A DNA stretch of 7,853 bases from an uncultured Chloroflexota bacterium. Its GTDB lineage: Bacteria; Chloroflexota; Dehalococcoidia; UBA3495. The DNA lies in assembly GCA_913031095.1 (NCBI GenBank), contig CAJWGH010000042.1, forward strand, positions 1-7,853, given 5' to 3'. Below the pieces are notes generated by a model, which had not been told where the DNA came from, did no database searches, and was given only the letters and a program-made list of their open reading frames with translations. Position numbers and translations under genes: made by a program. Within the stretch, counting starts at the first letter, position 1. Each line of letters starts with the position of its first letter. Positions 1 to 5,807 of the stretch are shown here, piece after piece.

Positions 1-560
1 GTCCAGGTAGACAGGAAATCCACAAACGACGCGCCAGCTTTAGCTGGGCCCTGATCTTTATAGCCGGTAATCCAGCAGTGACCGTGCGTGGCTTCCTGTG
101 TAGTGGCCTGGGCCGGATAGCTGGAATATGGGCCGCCTCCGTGGCCATAACCCGTGTTGGAAACCATTATGATGTCCGGTTTCAGCTTCTTCATGTTGGG
201 ATAGTCCAGGTCCCAACTCCGCATAACTCTGGGAGTGAAATTCTCCATCACCACGTCGCTGACTTTGATCAGATCCCGGAACATATCTCGTCCCCGTGAG
301 TCAGTCATATCCAGAGTGATTGAGCGCTTGCCGCGGTGGATTAGGTTATAGGTAGACGGACGGTTCCACCAATCGTCGCCCAAGTCGTTCTCTGGGAAAG
401 CGCCAGCAAATCCACCAGTGCGGGTTACGTCCGGGCGTCCAGGACCTTCAACCTTGATAACCTCAGCGCCCAAGTCGGCCAGCAAACCGCCGGCATAAGG
501 CAGGGCAAACACGTAGGTTGAATCGATTATCCGGATGCCTTCCAGTGGTAACCAGGCCAT
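1..560 (-). CDS. CaiB/BaiF family III CoA-transferase, N-terminal part (cut by window edge)
   Basis: The last gene of the minus-strand run; its 3' part lies beyond the left edge, so 186 residues are visible of the roughly 400 usual for the family. Family III enzymes move CoA between acyl-CoA and a free carboxylate through an aspartyl-CoA thioester. The N-terminus (GIRIIDSTYVFALPYAGGLL, then LADLGAEVIKVE near residues 27-38) is the typical CaiB opening. Further hallmarks are HRGKRSITLDM (75-85), DVVMENFTP (102-110) and the segment P172 to D181, ending G-A-S-F-V-D, where D181 aligns with the catalytic Asp of the family. The ATG at 558-560 has an AAGAAGGG-like ribosome site just upstream. It starts 57 bases after the stop of a second CaiB homologue, so the two are probably co-transcribed and may form one heteromeric enzyme. 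The substrate is unknown. Confidence 0.93.
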   Translation of the reverse strand, partial: MAWLPLEGIRIIDSTYVFALPYAGGLLADLGAEVIKVEGPGRPDVTRTGGFAGAFPENDLGDDWWNRPSTYNLIHRGKRSITLDMTDSRGRDMFRDLIKVSDVVMENFTPRVMRSWDLDYPNMKKLKPDIIMVSNTGYGHGGGPYSSYPAQATTQEATHGHCWITGYKDQGPAKAGASFVDFLSTW

Positions 561-617
561 TTTTCCCTTCTTCAAACAGATTGATCCGCACCCTTCAACG
601 GAGCACAGAACGAACGG

Positions 618-1841
618 TTAAATCACGTCCAACTGCCTCAGTCGGACGAAGTCCTCTTGGCTGTACTCCAGGCCATCCACGTAGATCTCTGAGTTGTTCT
701 GGCCTAATGTAGGAGCCGGGAGGGTGTACTGGTATGGCGTTAGGCTCAGGTTGAACAGCGCCGCCGGCACCTTCACTTTACCAATCACCGGGTGCTCGAT
801 ATCCCGGTAGAAGTCCCGGGACTCCAGTTGCGGGCACCCCAGAAGCTCTGAAGGAGTCTGGACCAACCCGAAGAGCATCCTAGCCTCAGCTGCCTTGGTG
901 AAAAGATCCCACTTGCCCCGTTCCTTAATGGATTCTAGGACCACTTGGTCCAATTCCACCGTGTTGCGAATCCGTTGGGCAGGATCGGCGAACTTGGGCT
1001 CCTTAAGCTGAGGGTCGCCAAAGAAATCGGCGATGGTGTCCCACGTGGCCCCACCGCCGGTCTGCACTATAATCCAACCGTCTTTGCAGGGCATAGGATG
1101 GCCAAAATTACTACCGGATGGCCGCCGTCGCGCCAGAGTCCCGCCCATGAAGGGATACATTGTTTGGGTGGCCATGGCCGTGGACGCAACACACTCGGTC
1201 ACCGAAACGTCGATGTGTTGTCCCTCGCCCATATTTCCCTGCATGAACAGCGCCATAGACGTGGACGCCGCGCCATTCAGACCGCCCTCGTACTGGGCTT
1301 GGAAACCTCCGTGCTTCAAGGGTTCCTCGCCCTGCACCCCGCTGATGCTCATGATCAAGCCCATTGCGTAGTTGACCACTTCCTCGCCCTTGTACTGGCT
1401 GTACGGGCCTGTTTGGCCAAAGGGCGTAATCGAAGTCATAATCAACGAAGGATTCTCTTTGCTCAGGTCTTCATACCCGACCTCAAGATCAGAAAGGTAG
1501 CCAGGGCGGTAGGACTCGATGACCACGTCCACATGAGGGACAAGGCGCTTCAAGATGTTCCGTCCCGTAATAGTTTCCAGGTTAAGCGTGGCTCCTTTCT
1601 TATTCAAATTCATCAGAAGGAAGAAAAGGCTTTTTTCGGGATGAGGATCGTCGCCGAAGAACGGTCCCATTCGACGGAGCATAGCCCCAGTGGGTGGCTC
1701 CAGTTTGAGAACGTCCGCACCGTAGTCGGCCAAGAGGCGTCCGCAGAACGAACCCGCAATGTCCTCGCTCAGATCCAACACTTTTACGCCATCCAACGGG
1801 CCGTGCGTAAGTGGAGCCTGCTCCGATTGAGTGGAAGTCAA
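618..1841 (-). CDS. CaiB/BaiF family III CoA-transferase homologue lacking the catalytic Asp
   Basis: The chosen TTG start at 1839-1841 gives 407 residues, normal for the family. It has GAGGAG 12 bases upstream and precedes the first conserved block (PLDGVKVLDLSED). The frame stays open to another TTG at 1910, which would add 23 residues with no family character. Numbering from 1910, visible hallmarks are LLADYGADVLKLEPP (59-73), NLNKKGATLNL (101-111), DVVIESYRPG (128-137), TPFGQTGPYS (162-171) and MGEGQHIDVSV (227-237). The expected catalytic Asp position, ten residues into the P197 segment, is Gln206 (G-G-F-Q-A-Q-Y). Exactly this spacing gives Asp181 in the downstream neighbour. I believe Q/Y variants occur in CaiB relatives in databases, so this is probably a real subfamily and not a sequencing error. 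It may be the non-catalytic subunit of a heteromer with the downstream gene, or bind CoA differently. Confidence 0.92.
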   Translation of the reverse strand: MTSTQSEQAPLTHGPLDGVKVLDLSEDIAGSFCGRLLADYGADVLKLEPPTGAMLRRMGPFFGDDPHPEKSLFFLLMNLNKKGATLNLETITGRNILKRLVPHVDVVIESYRPGYLSDLEVGYEDLSKENPSLIMTSITPFGQTGPYSQYKGEEVVNYAMGLIMSISGVQGEEPLKHGGFQAQYEGGLNGAASTSMALFMQGNMGEGQHIDVSVTECVASTAMATQTMYPFMGGTLARRRPSGSNFGHPMPCKDGWIIVQTGGGATWDTIADFFGDPQLKEPKFADPAQRIRNTVELDQVVLESIKERGKWDLFTKAAEARMLFGLVQTPSELLGCPQLESRDFYRDIEHPVIGKVKVPAALFNLSLTPYQYTLPAPTLGQNNSEIYVDGLEYSQEDFVRLRQLDVI

Positions 1842-1853
1842 ATTACGCTTGGT

Positions 1854-1859
1854 CTCCTC
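1854..1859 (-). promoter_or_regulatory. Ribosome binding site deciding the CoA-transferase start
   Basis: On the minus strand this reads GAGGAG within AGAGGAGA, the only strong Shine-Dalgarno match near the 5' end of the second CaiB gene. It lies 12 bases before the TTG at 1839-1841, slightly long but workable, and inside the possible extended reading frame from 1910. That favours the shorter protein. Confidence 0.45.
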
Positions 1860-1927
1860 TGGGGCTGTTCGAACCGCACAGATTGTAGCCGACACACGTA
1901 GCCTAGGCAATCACCATTCGGGGATCT

Positions 1928-2857
1928 CTATGATCCGAAGTGGTTCTCCAAGCTAGAGTTGAATTCCTCTATGGTGAAACTGTACTGCTGGGTGCCCCAT
2001 TTCCGCACCGCATAGTGGCCAGCCACGTTGCCCATCTGCACCGCCCGTTCCGTGGGCAGCCCATGGACTATTCCCTTGATCAGGCCTCCCCTAAAGGCGT
2101 CGCCTGCTCCGGTTGGGTCTACAGCATCGGCGGCTGGGACCACTGGAATCTCGATAGTTCCGGCGGTGGTTACGATATCGCAGCCATCACCGCCCTTGGT
2201 AACAACGATGGTCTCCACTGTCTTCGCAACCTCCTCTCGTGACATGCCGGTGCTATTGCAGATCATCTCCATTTCGTAGTCGTTGCATACCAGCATCCGA
2301 GACTGGCTGATGCACTTTGCCAGGGCAGATGGTTCCCATGCTGGCAGAGACTGGCCAGGATCGAAGATAGAGAAAATGCCGAGCTTCTCATGTTGAGAGG
2401 TATACTCCACCATGTCTCCCAGGTTGCCAGGAGCCACTATGGCCAGGCACTCCTTGGGGTCAATAGAACCGAAATCAAAGCCCGACTGCTGTTTCATAGC
2501 GCCTGGGTTGAATCCGGTGATTTGGTTGTTCCGGCTGTCAGACGTGATATATGCGCCAGCGGTCAATTCTTCTTCGACAACTCTTATATCTTGGGTCGAG
2601 ATGCCTATCTGATTTAGCCATTCAAAATAGCGGTGGTAATCCTGGCCGATAGTCGCCAGAACGCGGGGTTTTTCGCCCAGAAGCGACAAAGAGTAAGCGA
2701 TATTCCCGGCTGTGCCCCCAAAGTTCTCCGTAAGGCTGTTCACAGTAAAACTTACGTTGATATTGTCCAATTGATCAGCCAATATATGACTGGAGAACTG
2801 ACCATCAAAGTCCATGATGCGGTCGTATGCCATTGATCCGGATACCAGTATATCCAT
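1928..2857 (-). CDS. PfkB/ribokinase-family carbohydrate or nucleoside kinase
   Basis: A 309-residue cytosolic kinase, usual length for the PfkB family, which phosphorylates sugars or nucleosides with ATP. The N-terminal strand MDILVSGSMAYDRI leads to the first PfkB signature, FGGTAGNIAYSLSLLG (46-61), where the GG binds substrate hydroxyls. N-D-Y-E at 192-195 matches the NxxE magnesium/phosphate motif. The second signature, DPTGAGDAFRGG (247-258), contains the GAGD anion hole and catalytic base Asp253. The sequence NVSFTVNSL before the GG pair resembles adenosine/nucleoside-kinase-like members rather than fructokinases, so a nucleoside or ribose-type substrate is my guess. The ATG at 2855-2857 has GAGGG 9 bases upstream. 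The gene follows the DUF192 gene by 50 bases and precedes the CoA-transferase pair in the same direction, suggesting one transcript, though no shared pathway is obvious. Confidence 0.93.
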   Translation of the reverse strand: MDILVSGSMAYDRIMDFDGQFSSHILADQLDNINVSFTVNSLTENFGGTAGNIAYSLSLLGEKPRVLATIGQDYHRYFEWLNQIGISTQDIRVVEEELTAGAYITSDSRNNQITGFNPGAMKQQSGFDFGSIDPKECLAIVAPGNLGDMVEYTSQHEKLGIFSIFDPGQSLPAWEPSALAKCISQSRMLVCNDYEMEMICNSTGMSREEVAKTVETIVVTKGGDGCDIVTTAGTIEIPVVPAADAVDPTGAGDAFRGGLIKGIVHGLPTERAVQMGNVAGHYAVRKWGTQQYSFTIEEFNSSLENHFGS

Positions 2858-2907
2858 CTATTAGATCCCTCGCTGCTTATGAATAACTATGTGTGACTAG
2901 GCACTTA

Positions 2908-3501
2908 TCAGCAGCCGTACTTACCTGCCAACAGGTCCACGAATTCCACTTGATCGCCTATTTTCAAACCCAAGTCCGCTGACTCACCGCCATTTATCTC
3001 GAGGACGTATTTTGCCGGCGAGTCCGGCGAGTATCGGGGCAAGTCGTGTAAGGGTGTATCAGGTTCAGGGAAAGGGACGTTTTCCGACACGTCCACCACT
3101 CTGCAGTTGGGGCCTATCCAGACCATATCCAATGAGATTTCCATCTCCCGCATCCAGAACCGAAACCGTTCTGCGCTCTCAAACACAAACAGCATCCCTG
3201 TTCCTGCGTCCAATGACTCTCTACCGGATAGCCCCTTATTTTGCTTCCCCGAGTCCGCCGCCACTTCAACAGGAAACTCCAGTAGTCCAACGCGGACGAC
3301 CGGTTCCAAGGCAGCCGGTTCTGTCGTAACGGCCTCGGTAGATTGGATTCTAACCGTTGAGGGAGCATCCGGAACGGTTGTCGAAATCACTGATGTCGCG
3401 GCGTTCCCACAGGCAGCGGTCACAGCCGACAGTCCTAATACCAGCCCCAAAACTAGATACCGGGTGCTGGTCAGCGGTTCTGCACGGCGGTGACGCTCCA
3501 A
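2908..3501 (-). CDS. DUF192 domain lipoprotein, exported
   Basis: With the TTG start at 3499-3501 this is a 197-residue protein. It opens with a charged ERHRR stretch, a hydrophobic segment (YLVLGLVLGLSAVTA) and a lipobox-like end, T-A-A-C, with Cys31 as the likely lipidated residue; lipoprotein signal peptidase rather than LepB would process it. A Ser/Thr/Ala-rich linker follows. The DUF192 domain spans about residues 67-190: KGLSGRESL, GMLFVFE, FRFWMREMEISLDMVWI and AKYVLEINGG...GLKIGDQVEF match the family core (GL-x-x-R, GMLF, FWM, LD, VLE, GD). DUF192 proteins are small beta-rich extracytoplasmic proteins whose biochemical role is not settled. The frame stays open to a GTG at 3624 (238 residues), but that extension would put Cys-rich sequence before the signal peptide and has no good ribosome site. 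It is the first gene of the minus-strand run. Domain call is firm, start less so. Confidence 0.85.
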   Translation of the reverse strand: MERHRRAEPLTSTRYLVLGLVLGLSAVTAACGNAATSVISTTVPDAPSTVRIQSTEAVTTEPAALEPVVRVGLLEFPVEVAADSGKQNKGLSGRESLDAGTGMLFVFESAERFRFWMREMEISLDMVWIGPNCRVVDVSENVPFPEPDTPLHDLPRYSPDSPAKYVLEINGGESADLGLKIGDQVEFVDLLAGKYGC

Positions 3502-3504
3502 TTT

Positions 3505-3511
3505 CTTCCCC
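3505..3511 (-). promoter_or_regulatory. Weak ribosome binding site supporting the DUF192 TTG start
   Basis: Minus-strand GGGGAAG lies a few bases before the TTG at 3499-3501. The match to Shine-Dalgarno is only partial, so the main support for this start is that it places the signal peptide at the very N-terminus. Confidence 0.3.
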
Positions 3512-3638
3512 AGGTTTTTCCCACAGCCAGGCGATTTTTGAGCCCGACGATTCAAGCGACATGTTATCCCAGCGGCACTGAATCCACAAGCAAAACAGTG
3601 CTTCAGAGAGTCGTCGGTCGCCACTGCTGACGCCTGTG

Positions 3639-3667
3639 TTGACGAACCTGGGAGCCTGGGTTAGTCT
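3639..3667 (+). promoter_or_regulatory. Possible promoter for the hydratase genes
   Basis: TTGACG (3639-3644) matches the -35 consensus at five of six positions. TAGTCT (3662-3667), 17 bases downstream, matches the -10 consensus at only three. It sits about 30 bases before the first hydratase ATG, in the divergent spacer facing the DUF192 gene. The -35 and spacing are good and the -10 is poor, so this is tentative. Confidence 0.25.
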
Positions 3668-3698
3668 GAGGGCGTTAATCCACCGGAGGGAAACAGCT

Positions 3699-4262
3699 AT
3701 GACTCAGGAGGCCCAACCCGAGACTCAATCTGTCCTTACGCCAGAAGTCCAAGCGATGGTTGGTGTGGAAGGCGAATTGATCGAGTCCTGGGGCACTGTA
3801 GACGTTGAATATCTGCGGCGGTTCACGCAGGCCGTGATGGACCCCGACCCCCGCTACTGGGACGAAGACTTTGCTAAGTCCACCCATTACGGCGCGATAA
3901 TCGTACCCCCAATAATGGTCAGCTACATGACCCAACGCATCCGCCCTGAAGCGGAAGACGCCATTACTGAGGCGTTCAAGATTAACCCGGTATCCGATGG
4001 CATAGGCTCTGTGAAACGTCCGGGGGAACTTCCTGACATTCCGACACATCTTGTCCGAACGTTAAACGCGGGCAACGAGATCGAGGTCTACCAATACCCG
4101 AACATCGGAGACACCATATTCTTCCAGAACAAATACCACGATATTCGTGAGCGGGTCGGAAGAGATGGCAAAGCTTTTCTGATAATCACCCGGGAGATCA
4201 AATACACGAACCAGGACGGGGCGCTGCTTTGTATCACCCGCCAGTCCTCGATTCGTCGCTAA
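3699..4262 (+). CDS. MaoC/FAS1-dehydratase-like hydratase, N-terminal-type hot-dog subunit
   Basis: A 187-residue protein starting at an ATG with a strong GGAGGG (3685-3690) 8 bases upstream; the frame stays open further upstream to 3636 but those residues have no family character or ribosome site. It resembles the N-terminal hot-dog half of FAS1-like/MaoC hydratases: AVMDPDPRYWDEDFA (45-59) corresponds to the hydratase loop, followed by HYGAIIVPPIMVSYM (63-77). A later stretch (EVYQYPNIGDTIFFQNKYHDI, 129-149, then LIITREIKYTNQDGALL) forms the strands of the fold. The catalytic His of the classical NPIH loop is not present (D-P-R-Y instead), typical of the half that completes the acyl-binding tunnel. 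The second half is encoded 18 bases downstream, so the two probably assemble as a heterodimer acting on an enoyl-CoA-type substrate. Substrate unknown. Confidence 0.85.
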   Translation: MTQEAQPETQSVLTPEVQAMVGVEGELIESWGTVDVEYLRRFTQAVMDPDPRYWDEDFAKSTHYGAIIVPPIMVSYMTQRIRPEAEDAITEAFKINPVSDGIGSVKRPGELPDIPTHLVRTLNAGNEIEVYQYPNIGDTIFFQNKYHDIRERVGRDGKAFLIITREIKYTNQDGALLCITRQSSIRR

Positions 4263-4280
4263 TTCCCAGAGGTAATTCGA

Positions 4281-4841
4281 ATGACTACCAAATTAGAAGA
4301 TTTGCTAAAGATGGATCCTGCTGATATTCAGGCGCGGAACGAACGCCCTTCCGCCGAAGAACTTCGGAACAAGACGCAGACGCACTATGAAGATGTGAAC
4401 GAGGGTGATGAGTTGCCCAAATACATCTACTCTCCTACTCCCACCCACCTTTTCCGCTGGAGTGCCGCCATCGAGAACTTCCATCGGATCCATTATGATT
4501 TGGACTTTGGGTTGAATCACGATAAGAACCCCAGTATCCTGGTCCACGGTTCTTGGAAGCAGAGCGTCGTGCCCCAGTATTTGAAGGATTTTACCCTGCC
4601 CAAAGGCTGGCCTTGGAAGGCCCAATTTGAACACCGCGCCATGCTGGTCCCCGGTGACACACTTATCGTTTGGGCAATCGTGACCAATAAATACGAGAAG
4701 GGCGGAATGGGCTTCATCGAGATGGACTTGGGTATGAAGACCCAAGACGGCGTCGAGAGCATGCCCGGCAGCGCAACAGTCGTGCTGCCCTTGAAGGATG
4801 GGCCGGATATCCCCTACCCCTTCGTCCCGCCCACCGATTAG
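4281..4841 (+). CDS. HTD2/MaoC-like hydratase, catalytic hot-dog subunit
   Basis: A 186-residue protein with the signature of the HTD2 / mesaconyl-CoA-hydratase-like branch: THLFRWSAAIENFHRIHYDLD (about 55-75, key residues Asn66, His68, Arg69, His71, Asp73), followed by ILVHG (86-90). Members of this branch hydrate or dehydrate acyl thioesters, and His71 is the expected catalytic histidine. Asn66 replaces the Asp of classical PhaJ-type hydratases, but N-x-H-R-I-H is, from memory, normal for this branch. AMLVPGDTLIV (120-130) fits the later hot-dog strands. The ATG at 4281 has AGAGGTAA (4267-4274) upstream and begins 18 bases after the previous stop, so translation is probably coupled. The two-gene arrangement corresponds to proteins that in other genomes exist as a single double-hot-dog chain. 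Confidence 0.87.
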   Translation: MTTKLEDLLKMDPADIQARNERPSAEELRNKTQTHYEDVNEGDELPKYIYSPTPTHLFRWSAAIENFHRIHYDLDFGLNHDKNPSILVHGSWKQSVVPQYLKDFTLPKGWPWKAQFEHRAMLVPGDTLIVWAIVTNKYEKGGMGFIEMDLGMKTQDGVESMPGSATVVLPLKDGPDIPYPFVPPTD

Positions 4842-4846
4842 CGAGC

Positions 4847-4858
4847 TGACAGCTGTCA
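4847..4858. repeat. Perfect 12-base palindrome, possible operator
   Basis: TGACAGCTGTCA is perfectly self-complementary and lies 6 bases after the hydratase stop and about 35 bases before the next ATG. It has no loop and no immediate T-run, so it suits a protein-binding site better than a terminator; a short T-run (4869-4873) occurs 10 bases later. I cannot assign a regulator. Confidence 0.35.
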
Positions 4859-4893
4859 CCCATGAGCTTTTTATTAAGAGGTAAAGGACCGAC

Positions 4894-5163
4894 ATGGCTC
4901 GATTTCTAGCGGTACACAATGTTTCCGGGCTCACGGAAGAGCAGTTCCGGGAAAAACTAAGCGCCGTCAGCCAGTGGCGCCCGGACCGGCGCACCACCAT
5001 CTTGAAGGTCTATGGAGATTTAGGACGAGGCAAACTGTTCATCGAATGCGAGGCGGTTGAGCAAGAGCATTTCGAAGACTGGATCAAAATGACCGGTTGG
5101 CCCGCTGAGTCCATCTACAACGTTGATCTGGTCATGCAAGTGGGCAATATCTGGAAACTTTAG
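4894..5163 (+). CDS. Small 89-residue protein, possibly DUF4242-like
   Basis: A short cytosolic-looking protein with no signal peptide or membrane segment. The pattern is strand (RFLAVHNV), helix (TEEQFREKLSAVSQW), strand (TTILKVYGD), strand (KLFIECEAV), helix (EHFEDWIKMTGW), strand (NVDLVMQV), an alternation expected of a ferredoxin-like fold. The layout, with a helix-capping G-W-P-A-E near 68-72, recalls the small DUF4242/SCO4226-type proteins, but I do not see a decisive motif. The ATG has AAAGGA (4884-4889) four bases upstream, within a purine-rich AGAGGTAAAGGA stretch. It follows the hydratase pair by 52 bases in the same direction and may share their transcript. It could be an accessory or regulatory protein of that pathway; function is unknown. 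Confidence 0.8.
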   Translation: MARFLAVHNVSGLTEEQFREKLSAVSQWRPDRRTTILKVYGDLGRGKLFIECEAVEQEHFEDWIKMTGWPAESIYNVDLVMQVGNIWKL

Positions 5164-5167
5164 TTTC
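5154..5167. terminator. Small hairpin across the convergent gene ends
   Basis: GAAAC (5154-5158) and GTTTC (5163-5167) are inverted repeats around TTTA, overlapping the stop of the 89-residue gene and ending just before the signal peptidase stop. The stem is short and A/T-rich with no clear U-tract on either strand, so any terminator role is weak. Confidence 0.2.
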
Positions 5168-5169
5168 AC

Positions 5170-5652
5170 CTAAAGGCCGATAGGCGCATTTCGATTAATA
5201 GGCCACCATTTGGATGGAGGCCAACACCGAAACCAAGCCCTTCCTCTGATCAGTTCGTCAGATACTGGACCAAACGCTCGACTGTCATTACTATCAACCC
5301 TATTATCGCCCAGTAGAAAATATTCATCCGGGCCGTTAAACCACTCTTTCTCTTCCTCGCCAGCAACCCCTTGCGTATACGCCTCAGCCATCGCCACACC
5401 GTTCAGATAGACCTGACCTCCGGCGATCCTAATGTCTTCCCCAGGCAGACCAACGACGCGCTTGATGTAGATTCCTCCTGGTCGCTGGAAGGCGGCCACA
5501 TCCCCTCGGCGCAGCCTGTTCCACTTGAACCGAGTCCTCACGACAAAGACAGACTGCCCGTGGCCGAGAGATGGAAGCATGCTATCCCCCTCAACCCGGA
5601 ACCTGGCCGAGAAGAATATGTTCACTACCGCCTGGCAAACCGAGACAAGCAC
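5170..5652 (-). CDS. lepB: Signal peptidase I (S26 family)
   Basis: A membrane serine protease that cleaves signal peptides from exported proteins using a Ser/Lys dyad. In numbering from the ATG at 5661, the segment TVLVSVCQAVVNIFFSA (3-19) is a single short membrane anchor. V-E-G-D-S-M-L-P-S (23-31) carries nucleophile Ser27, YIKRVVGLPGED (65-76) carries general base Lys67, and LLGDNRVDSNDSRAFGPV (116-133) is the conserved box E. All boxes are in order and spacing, so it should be active. I chose the GTG at 5650-5652 (160 residues) because AAGGAG directly abuts the ATG, too close to serve it, but is 9 bases from the GTG. The length is at the compact end for the family, with one membrane anchor. 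It converges on the preceding gene with a 6-base gap and is divergent from the oxidoreductase genes. Confidence 0.93.
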   Translation of the reverse strand: MLVSVCQAVVNIFFSARFRVEGDSMLPSLGHGQSVFVVRTRFKWNRLRRGDVAAFQRPGGIYIKRVVGLPGEDIRIAGGQVYLNGVAMAEAYTQGVAGEEEKEWFNGPDEYFLLGDNRVDSNDSRAFGPVSDELIRGRAWFRCWPPSKWWPINRNAPIGL

Positions 5653-5661
5653 GGTACTCAT

Positions 5662-5667
5662 CTCCTT
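5662..5667 (-). promoter_or_regulatory. Ribosome binding site deciding the lepB start
   Basis: Minus-strand AAGGAG is the only strong Shine-Dalgarno match. It touches the ATG at 5659-5661 with no spacer but lies 9 bases before the in-frame GTG at 5650-5652, so the GTG is the likelier initiation codon. Confidence 0.6.
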
Positions 5668-5677
5668 AAATAGCTAA

Positions 5678-5688
5678 GGTGGACCACC
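5678..5688. repeat. Perfect inverted repeat GGTGG-A-CCACC upstream of lepB
   Basis: An 11-base perfect inverted repeat with a single central base, 11 bases upstream of the lepB ribosome site. It could form a tiny hairpin in the lepB leader or be an operator half of a larger site. Function unknown. Confidence 0.35.
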
Positions 5689-5690
5689 CT

Positions 5691-5728
5691 GATATTTTAG
5701 TACCAATATCAACGCCTATGGACTAAAA
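5691..5728. repeat. Two overlapping inverted repeats in the lepB-oxidoreductase spacer
   Basis: GATATT (5691-5696) pairs with AATATC (5705-5710) over an 8-base spacer. TTTTAGT (5695-5701) pairs with ACTAAAA (5722-5728) over 20 bases. The arms overlap, so the two structures exclude each other; the right ACTAAAA arm overlaps the -35 of the candidate oxidoreductase promoter. This is typical of a repressor-binding region, but no regulator is identified. A weak lepB -10 (TAAAAT on the minus strand, 5694-5699) lies inside it. Confidence 0.35.
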
Positions 5729-5747
5729 CTTGCCTCTAGCCTAGAAT
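5719..5747 (+). promoter_or_regulatory. Candidate sigma-70-type promoter for the oxidoreductase pair
   Basis: TGGACT (5719-5724, four of six matches to TTGACA), a 17-base spacer and TAGAAT (5742-5747, five of six matches to TATAAT). Transcription would begin near 5754, giving a leader of about 54 bases before the ATG at 5808. It is the best promoter match I found in the window. Confidence 0.45.
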
Positions 5748-5807
5748 TACTCAGATTCGACCTACGACCACGAAAACGCGCTTGCAGCGCCGCCAAAGGA
5801 GAACACA

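Noticed and set aside
945..1901. Long open frame on the plus strand opposite the second CoA-transferase (318 codons)
   Set aside because: The minus strand has an unmistakable CaiB protein over the same bases; the plus-strand translation is rich in His/Arg/Gly with no recognisable domain.
3107..3493. Plus-strand open frame of 128 codons opposite the DUF192 gene
   Set aside because: Ser/Thr/Pro-rich translation typical of antisense frames; the minus-strand DUF192 motifs are clear.
3563..3587. Possible minus-strand promoter (GATAAC as -10) for the DUF192 gene
   Set aside because: The only upstream TTG-like -35 candidates have three of six matches and a poor spacer length, so it is not distinguishable from chance.
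3636..3698. 21-codon upstream extension of the first hydratase gene
   Set aside because: The internal ATG at 3699 has a strong GGAGGG at correct spacing, and the extension overlaps the candidate promoter.
4464..4502. Apparent loss of the catalytic Asp (Asn66) in the hydratase motif
   Set aside because: N-x-H-R-I-H-Y-D is the normal motif of the HTD2-like branch, so this is not a defect.
4305..5000. Minus-strand open frame of 231 codons opposite the catalytic hydratase gene
   Set aside because: It spans two real plus-strand genes and the spacer between them, and shows no domain; it is a shadow of their codon bias.
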